From Bradyrhizobium icense (GTDB taxonomy: Bacteria > Pseudomonadota > Alphaproteobacteria > Rhizobiales > Xanthobacteraceae), in NCBI RefSeq assembly GCF_001693385.1, contig NZ_CP016428.1, forward strand, positions 5,146,001-5,210,000: a DNA stretch of 64,000 nucleotides, written 5' to 3'. The notes beneath the pieces are model-generated. The model searched no databases, was not told the origin of the DNA, and was given only the letters and a program-made list of their open reading frames with translations. Made by a program: the position numbers and the translations under genes. Shown piece after piece: positions 58,392 through 64,000 of the stretch. Numbering within the stretch: position 1 is the stretch's first letter; the number at the start of each line of letters is the position of its first letter.

Positions 58392-58620
58392 GAATGCTCC
58401 ACGGGCACGACGTCCTGAACGGCGGAAAGGACACTCAAGTGCGGGGCGCTCTCCGATTCCAACGAATGCTCGGCCATCGCAGTCCATCCGCTTTTCTGGG
58501 GTAGATGGGACAAGAACTTCCGCTGCAAAATCTGTTCTGAATTTCCTTGCAGCACCGGCGGGACCAGCCCGTCCTGCCGGAGTGTGATGTCCTGCGGTCC
58601 CGACAGGCTGGTCGCTTGGG

Positions 58621-59130
58621 TTATGGCTTTTGGTCGTCCGTGACCGAGAAGCTCTTGCCAAAACTCGGCGGTAGATAGCCCACACCGCGGGTGGCATAGC
58701 TATCGCCGAACGGCTGCCGGATCTTATCTTTTGGCGCCATCTCCGAGCAGTGGAAGTGCCAGATCTTCCACTCCGGCTTTCCCTCTCCGTCGTTACGCAC
58801 GTAGATTTCGGTGCTGCGCAGGTACTGTTCCGGCTTCTCGAGCGTCTCGAAGTTGCCTTCGCAAAGCAGGTAAGCCATGTCGCCGCGGACATCCAGACGC
58901 CAGATGTGCATGACCGCAGGCTTCGAGCGCGGCGTGTCCTTGAACCACTCCCAGAAGGCGGTAAGTTCTTCGCGACCGAAGTACGGATCGCCGCTCAGGT
59001 TGAAATTCAAGAATGCGGCGCCACTCGGGAAGCAGGTTCGCATCAAGGGGATGTCCCACTTGTAATTGGCGGCCCACCAATCGCGGTGTACCTTCAAAAT
59101 GGCTGCTCGGTCCTCATCTACAGTCGGCAT
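58621..59130 (-). CDS. SnoaL/NTF2-like protein
   Basis: This 169-residue protein opens VDEDRAAILKVHRDWWAAN, then FLNFNLSGDPYFGREELTAFW, then a terminal strand EWKIWHFHCSEMAP. The pattern is that of SnoaL-like NTF2-fold proteins, which act as small isomerases, cyclases, hydrolases or binding proteins. It is the most upstream gene of this minus-strand run, about 230 bases before the hydrolase. Confidence 0.8.
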   Translation of the reverse strand: MPTVDEDRAAILKVHRDWWAANYKWDIPLMRTCFPSGAAFLNFNLSGDPYFGREELTAFWEWFKDTPRSKPAVMHIWRLDVRGDMAYLLCEGNFETLEKPEQYLRSTEIYVRNDGEGKPEWKIWHFHCSEMAPKDKIRQPFGDSYATRGVGYLPPSFGKSFSVTDDQKP

Positions 59131-59714
59131 GGATGCTCCTGGGTGGTGTGATCGTGAAATGGGCCGCCGAGGATCCCCCTCAGATTGGCGACCTGATCGG
59201 CCTCTGGTTCAAGGACCAGGGCAGATTCTCGTACTTGCTTGGATGGGCTTGCGAAGCCTTGGCGGTCTTCAGACTTTCTGGGCAGCAGTTCTAAGCGGAC
59301 CAGCTGAGCGCGCGCGCCGCAAAACGCGAAATGGCGAGACCTTAAGCGAGACGATGATGCTGTTCCCGGTGATCGCAGGACGTCGATCAGGCCAACGATG
59401 CACCGGGACAGCTCGCGAGGCACCGCCACCAACTCAACGACGATGGATTCGTTGATCCTATGGCCGTTGCGACAGAGCGCATCGAGCGCCCGCATCAAAC
59501 TTGAACTGCGTGCTACGGCGAACATCCGCGCAAATGGGTGGCCGATCGAAACGTGGGCGACCAATAGCCAGCCGAAAGCGTGCGCTGGCGCGATAATGCG
59601 GCTCACTCCGGGCCCTCCAAATCTTAGATATGTGATCACAAATCAAAATATGCGTCAAGGGCTGGGAAGAGGCATTCCGGCGTTGCCCAAAGGGCGCGCG
59701 AAGCCCCCGCTCCG
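59131..59714. other. Upstream region with operator site 3, no gene
   Basis: A long minus-strand open frame lies here but has no recognisable domain and begins inside the operator, so I do not call it. Site 3 at 59628 is the feature of note. Confidence 0.45.
59628..59643 (-). promoter_or_regulatory. Candidate GntR operator, site 3
   Basis: ATATGTGATCACAAAT is the same 16-base word as site 1. It lies about 500 bases upstream of the SnoaL gene and just past the fbiC stop, so it could control the SnoaL-hydrolase-DUF1028 operon. Confidence 0.65.
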
Positions 59715-62177
59715 CTAGGTCATTTCAAAATCAGTGGCACGGGACTCTGGCACGTCTCCCCTATCGAGGCGGTCTTCTAGTCCAGTAACAATCGGCTTTA
59801 GCGCTGGCGGGTTCAGCGACGCGAGATAGCGATCATGCGCAACATCGCCATAGACCGTCGTACGTTGGCGCGGCAGGCGTGCTATTTCGCGGATAAGAGC
59901 TTCCATTTGCTTCGGAGCCATCTCGTGGCCGTGCTGGGCACCGGCTGAGCGCGAGATCGTTTCATCCATCAGCGTGCCGCCGAGATCGTTCACGCCAGCT
60001 TCAAGGCAAGCACGAATGCCTTTTTGCCCGAGCTTCACCCACGACGTCTGAATGTTGGAGATCCTCGAGTGGAATGCGAGCCTTCCGATCGCATGCATCA
60101 GAACGACCTCGCGAAACGTCGGCCCCTTGCGCGAGCGCCCCTTCAAATAGATCGGGGCTTCCATGTGGACGAACGGCAATGGGACGAATTCGGTGAAGCC
60201 GCCGGTCTCGGCCTGAAGATCCCGGATGCGCAAGAGATGCTTTGCCCAATGCTCGTAACGATCAACATGCCCGAACATGATGGTTGCGGTGCTGCGCAAT
60301 CCCGCTCTATGGGCCGCTCCCATGATCCGCAGCCACTGCGCCGTGTTGATCTTGTCGGGACACAGAATGGCGCGGACTTCGTCGTCGAGGATTTCCGCGG
60401 CAGTCCCGGGCAATGTGCCAAGCCCGGCTTTCTTCAACTCCCGCAGAAACTCATCAACTGAAATCCCGAGCGTCCTGGCGCCCTGGAACACCTCGAGCGG
60501 GGAGAAAGCATGTATATGCATCTCAGGCGTGAACTGCTTTACGGTCCGGCAGATCTCAAGATACTTCGCGCCGGTGTAGGAGGGATGGATGCCGCCCTGC
60601 ATGCAAACCTCGGTCGCGCCGCGCTCCCAGGCTTCGCGGGCGCGCCGTCCGATCTCATCCATCGCGATATCGTAAGGCCGCCCGCGCAAATTCTCGGCGA
60701 GCTTTCCTTTCGAGAATGCGCAGAACTGGCACCTGAAGTAACAGATGTTGGTGTAGTTGATGTTCCGGTTGACGACATAGCTGACGGTGTCGCCATTGAC
60801 GGAGCGGCGCAACTCATCTGCGGCGCGGCAGACGGCTGTGAAATCGCCCTCCTCGGCCTCGAACAGGGAAACTATCTCGGCTTCGTCAAGTCGCGTCCCC
60901 GATTGAGCCCTCGCGACAATTCTCCCGACACGGCCGCTCATGATCGCGGGCATCTTGATTTCTTCATGCAGGCTCGCAAGGTCGCTGGCAGGCGGATCGC
61001 CCCTCGTTCCAGGGCACCATTCGTCCGACCGCGGCCACCCTCTTCCGTCGATAAGCCCCAGCAAGCTTTGCTGCAGCGATGTGTCGGTCCAGCGTGCATA
61101 CTGACGCGCATAGGCCGGATAAACCGCGAGACGTTCGACGAGCTTCTTGCCGCATTCGGCGGTGGCCTCGGCAAGACGCGCGAGATGCGGCCAAGGCGCC
61201 TCGGGATTGACATGGTCCGGCGTGACCGGGGACACGCCGCCCCAGTCATTGATGCCAGCGGCCAAGATCATGTCCAGTACGCCAGGGCTGAGATTGGGCG
61301 GCGCCTGGATGTTCATATCGGGTCGGAACAGCAAGCGCGCCAATGCAATGGTCCACAGATGCTCTTCCAGTGTCGGCGCCGACGCATGTCTCATCCGCGT
61401 ATTCGGCTTCGGCTTGAAGTTCTGGATAATGATTTCCTGAATGTGTCCGTAGCGTTCGTCCAGACTGCGCAATGCTAGCAGCGACGAGATGCGCTCAAGC
61501 GGCGTCTCGCCGATACCGACCAGCAGTCCGGTCGTGAAGGGGACAGAGAGCTGGCCGGCGAGGTCAATCGTCTGCAGCCGCCTTGTTGGATCCTTGTCAG
61601 GTGAACCATAATGCGGTCCCCCGGGCTCGCATAGCCGCGCGGAGGCGCTCTCGAGCATAATCCCTTGCGAGACGGAGACTTTGCGCAAATTTGCGATATC
61701 ATCGGCCTCCATCAAGCCTGGATTGAGGTGCGGCAATAGGCCTGTCTCGCAGAAAACCGCGCGCGCGGCTTCTTGGAGGTAAGCGAGGGTCGATGCAAAC
61801 CCCATTTCGTGCAGCTCACGCTCGGCTCGGCCGTAGCGCAGCTCAGGCTTATCACCCAGCGTAAATAGCGCCTCTTTGCATCCGGCCTCACGACCGGCAC
61901 GCGCGATCGCTAGCACCTCACCGATAGTGAGGTAGGCGCGCTGCCCTCTTTTGGGGGCATGGGCAAATGTGCAGTAGTGGCAGACATCCCGGCATAGCTG
62001 CGTAAGCGGAATGAAGACCTTTCGCGAGTAGGAGATCTTTCTGCCGTGGGCCTCATCCCGCCTCGATGCCGCCATCGCCATGAGATCGGAAAGAGACACG
62101 TCGCTGACCAGAGATCGGACCTCGGAAGCGGAAATTTCGCTTCGCCTTAGCCTGTCCAGAAGCATCCGATCCACCAT
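59715..62177 (-). CDS. fbiC: 7,8-didemethyl-8-hydroxy-5-deazariboflavin (Fo) synthase, fused CofG-CofH
   Basis: This 820-residue bifunctional radical-SAM enzyme makes the Fo chromophore of coenzyme F420 from tyrosine and 5-amino-6-ribitylaminouracil. The N-terminal CofG half has the cluster motif CRDVCHYC near residue 60; the C-terminal CofH half has CYFRCQFC near residue 480 followed by CMQGGIHPS. The order CofG then CofH and the length match actinobacterial-type FbiC. GGAG lies ahead of the ATG. The genes cofC and cofD lie directly upstream on the same strand, forming a biosynthetic operon. Confidence 0.96.
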   Translation of the reverse strand: MVDRMLLDRLRRSEISASEVRSLVSDVSLSDLMAMAASRRDEAHGRKISYSRKVFIPLTQLCRDVCHYCTFAHAPKRGQRAYLTIGEVLAIARAGREAGCKEALFTLGDKPELRYGRAERELHEMGFASTLAYLQEAARAVFCETGLLPHLNPGLMEADDIANLRKVSVSQGIMLESASARLCEPGGPHYGSPDKDPTRRLQTIDLAGQLSVPFTTGLLVGIGETPLERISSLLALRSLDERYGHIQEIIIQNFKPKPNTRMRHASAPTLEEHLWTIALARLLFRPDMNIQAPPNLSPGVLDMILAAGINDWGGVSPVTPDHVNPEAPWPHLARLAEATAECGKKLVERLAVYPAYARQYARWTDTSLQQSLLGLIDGRGWPRSDEWCPGTRGDPPASDLASLHEEIKMPAIMSGRVGRIVARAQSGTRLDEAEIVSLFEAEEGDFTAVCRAADELRRSVNGDTVSYVVNRNINYTNICYFRCQFCAFSKGKLAENLRGRPYDIAMDEIGRRAREAWERGATEVCMQGGIHPSYTGAKYLEICRTVKQFTPEMHIHAFSPLEVFQGARTLGISVDEFLRELKKAGLGTLPGTAAEILDDEVRAILCPDKINTAQWLRIMGAAHRAGLRSTATIMFGHVDRYEHWAKHLLRIRDLQAETGGFTEFVPLPFVHMEAPIYLKGRSRKGPTFREVVLMHAIGRLAFHSRISNIQTSWVKLGQKGIRACLEAGVNDLGGTLMDETISRSAGAQHGHEMAPKQMEALIREIARLPRQRTTVYGDVAHDRYLASLNPPALKPIVTGLEDRLDRGDVPESRATDFEMT

Positions 62178-62221
62178 TTTCAGAACTCCTCACGCTCCGC
62201 GAATTACAACGGAGCTTTTCC

Positions 62222-62956
62222 TCATTTTGCGCAACCAACGTCGAACTCATTTCCGGCACCCACATCAACGATCGGGCGGCTGTATCCAGCAAATCCGCAA
62301 CGTCGCCGTTCCCCCAGATTAATGGAACGCAAATAGCGATCGGTCGCGGTAGACGTGCTCAGGTCAAGAAAATCAAAGAGATCGGCGGGACTGTCGAGAT
62401 CAAGTCCAATTCTTGCATTGCGGCACACGATGGGCGCGATGCCGAGGCGATCGGCTGCGGCGATGTGGCGGGCAAAGCTGTCGGGGCCGAAACACGGCTG
62501 CAATGGCCGCGCCAAGGTGAACGCAACGGCGTTCGTGCCGCCATCGCGTGGCGCCGGCACGATCACTACGCGGTTGCGCTCTGCGGCCTGAAGAAGCGTT
62601 GAAACATCTTCGCCCAAGATCGCGGGCACATCGCTCGGCAGAGCGACGACAAGCCGGCCTCCCCTCTTTTCGACCTTTGCGAGTCCTGCCGCTATTGCCT
62701 CGTTCGTTCCGTTCGCGCCGCCGTCATCAATGACAACAGCGCCTAAGCGAGCTGCTTCTCGCGCAACATCGTCTGCACTGGTGACAACAGCGACTTTCTT
62801 CGACGTCGGCGCACTGCATGCTGCCTCAAGAACATCGGTCAGCATCGTACGCGCCAATGTGGCGCGCTCGGATGCGGTCAAAATTGATGAGAGCCGCTGT
62901 TTTGCGCGCAAGAACATCTTGGCCGGGACAATTACCCATGCATCAGGGCTGGTCAC
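62222..62956 (-). CDS. cofC: 2-phospho-L-lactate (or phosphoenolpyruvate) guanylyltransferase
   Basis: This 244-residue nucleotidyltransferase activates phospholactate, PEP or 3-phosphoglycerate with GTP for F420 assembly. It has WVIVPAKMFLRAKQRLSSIL with the nucleotide-binding lysines, VVALPSDVPAILGED, and IVPAPRDGGTNAVAF. The GTG start overlaps the cofD stop (GTGA). Which phospho-acid is used cannot be read from these motifs. The last 30 residues are a variable tail. Confidence 0.93.
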   Translation of the reverse strand: MTSPDAWVIVPAKMFLRAKQRLSSILTASERATLARTMLTDVLEAACSAPTSKKVAVVTSADDVAREAARLGAVVIDDGGANGTNEAIAAGLAKVEKRGGRLVVALPSDVPAILGEDVSTLLQAAERNRVVIVPAPRDGGTNAVAFTLARPLQPCFGPDSFARHIAAADRLGIAPIVCRNARIGLDLDSPADLFDFLDLSTSTATDRYLRSINLGERRRCGFAGYSRPIVDVGAGNEFDVGCAK

Positions 62957-63960
62957 GAAACACCTCCGCTCAAGGGTCCTTTTTCCCGTTCCTTGTGCTT
63001 TGTTCGAAGGCTATCGCCGAACATAAGGGCGTGCTCCGCGAGGGCGATTTTTGATTGCAATCCAGTCATCAATGTTGGTGCCAGATGCACGTCGATGCCC
63101 AGGTCGGCAGCCCCCTCGGCATCCGTCGTGTCTATGATCAAGCCATCGATCAGCCCGGCGTAATGTCTGGCAATCTCTCGGTTTGTGGCCTCAAGGCCGA
63201 GCTCGTCCATGATCTTTCGTGTCGGCCCCTTGATGGCTTGGCCCCCTATGATCGGGGAAATGGCGATGACAGGAACACGGGCCGCTCGCAATTTTTCCGT
63301 CATTCCTGGAACAGCCAGGATCGGATCGATGCTCAGATAAGGGTTGGACGGACATAGGACGATGAGGCGGAGATCATCAGCGTCAAGAGCCTGAAGCACC
63401 TCCTGTGTGAGGCGGGCACTTTCCGCCCCTCTGAATCGGATCTGCTTGACCGCCGGCTCGCAGCGCCGCCCAACAAAGTAGCGTTGGAATTCGAGTTCGC
63501 CTTCCGTACTTACAACGATGGTGGAAAGCTTGTCGTTGGTAATGGGCAGCACGTTTGAACGGATACCGAAGCGACCTGCAATATCGATCGCAATGGCTGT
63601 GAGACTTTCACCGCTTAGCCGCCGGCGGGTTCGCTCCACATGCATCGCCATGTCGCGATCGCCAAGGGAGAACCAGGTCTGCCCGCCGATTTCCTTCAAA
63701 GCCTCCATGAAGTTCCAGGTCTCATCGGATCGACCCCAGCCACGTTGCTGGTCGCTCAAACCACCGAGCGTATAAAGCACTGTATCCAGGTCCGGGGAGA
63801 TATGTAGCCCGAGATGCTCGAAATCGTCCGCGACATTTACGATAACGGTCAGACGTTCTCCGAGGAGGTGCTGCAAGCCGAGAGCAAGCTTTGCTCCTCC
63901 GACTCCCCCGCAGAGGGCCACCACACCGCCCTCATCAGATAGATGACAAGGTCCCTTCAT
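62953..63960 (-). CDS. cofD: 2-phospho-L-lactate transferase (F420 biosynthesis)
   Basis: This 335-residue CofD/FbiA-type enzyme transfers the phospholactyl (or related) group from the GDP or GPP donor to Fo. It shows ALCGGVGGAKLALGLQ, NVADDFEHLGLHISPDLDT, FSLGDRDMAMHVERTRR, LCPSNPYLSIDPIL and SPIIGGQAIKGPT, all hallmark blocks. The ATG at 63960 may be preceded by other genes beyond the window. The gamma-glutamyl ligase (cofE/fbiB) needed to finish F420 is not in view. Confidence 0.95.
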   Translation of the reverse strand: MKGPCHLSDEGGVVALCGGVGGAKLALGLQHLLGERLTVIVNVADDFEHLGLHISPDLDTVLYTLGGLSDQQRGWGRSDETWNFMEALKEIGGQTWFSLGDRDMAMHVERTRRRLSGESLTAIAIDIAGRFGIRSNVLPITNDKLSTIVVSTEGELEFQRYFVGRRCEPAVKQIRFRGAESARLTQEVLQALDADDLRLIVLCPSNPYLSIDPILAVPGMTEKLRAARVPVIAISPIIGGQAIKGPTRKIMDELGLEATNREIARHYAGLIDGLIIDTTDAEGAADLGIDVHLAPTLMTGLQSKIALAEHALMFGDSLRTKHKEREKGPLSGGVS

Positions 63961-64000
63961 CTAAAAAGATCCTGCTCTTTCGGACGGACAAGAACCGAGG
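63961..64000. other. Window edge upstream of cofD
   Basis: Forty bases remain. On the minus strand one frame reaches a TAG directly before the cofD start, which could be the end of an upstream gene, but too little is visible to say. Confidence 0.3.

Noticed and set aside
57606..58892. 428-residue version of the alpha/beta hydrolase with a long N-terminal extension
   Set aside because: The first 167 residues overlap the SnoaL gene in another frame and are Ser/Arg-rich; the fold starts at the ATG at 58391.
59118..59639. 173-residue minus-strand frame upstream of the SnoaL gene
   Set aside because: It begins inside operator site 3, has no recognisable domain and the composition of non-coding sequence; not called.

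Overview
The window reads as accessory DNA of a high-GC alphaproteobacterium of the Bradyrhizobium/Nitrobacteraceae type. The grounds are the style of the TrpD, TrpC, alanine dehydrogenase and small conserved proteins, and the mosaic of intact operons, insertion sequences, truncated genes and frameshifted remnants that is usual in a rhizobial genomic or symbiosis island. The organism is inferred, because no rRNA, tRNA or nod/nif gene was seen. All family assignments come from reading the sequence; no database search was run.

Region 1 (1-17.1 kb): a DUF885 hydrolase with two frameshifts, a DMT exporter, and a three-gene biotin-dependent acyl-CoA carboxylase operon whose alpha subunit is split into two reading frames. 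Small proteins follow, then trpD-trpC, a flavin reductase and a broken GcrA-like gene. A 99-bp imperfect direct repeat links 4.5 kb and 16.6 kb.

Region 2 (17.3-27.1 kb): an acyl-CoA synthetase whose downstream partner is cut off after a few codons. It is followed by the most interesting part of the window, a candidate small-molecule or peptide biosynthesis locus. This holds an ATP-grasp ligase, a 2-oxoglutarate/Fe(II) oxygenase, a fusion of a haem-oxygenase-like diiron domain with a zinc GFA domain, a SAM methyltransferase and a FemAB/GNAT-like transferase. The fusion gene contains or directly follows a (GA)38 microsatellite, so its expression or frame could vary by slippage.

Region 3 (27.1-36.1 kb): IS5-type transposase relics, a GNAT acetyltransferase, a HipBA module, and a complete IS21-family element (istA-istB, multiple terminal repeats, 6-bp target duplication) sitting inside an unknown gene that can be rejoined across it.

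Region 4 (36.1-41.2 kb): amino-acid nitrogen metabolism. Alanine dehydrogenase has a clear terminator and an Lrp-like upstream palindrome; an orphan PAS histidine kinase and a glutamate-family dehydrogenase follow.

Region 5 (42-64 kb): a minus-strand catabolic region (two SDRs, HapK-like protein, LLM-class oxidoreductase, Tat-exported ABC binding protein, BKACE, SMP-30 lactonase, DUF1028, alpha/beta hydrolase, SnoaL-like protein) next to coenzyme F420 biosynthesis genes (fbiC, cofC, cofD). Two near-identical GntR regulators and three copies of an ATATGTGATCACA site suggest one regulon. Between the two GntR copies lie defence genes: decayed SIR2-HerA, apparently intact AbiEi/AbiEii, and fragments of a HEPN-like and a second SIR2-like gene.
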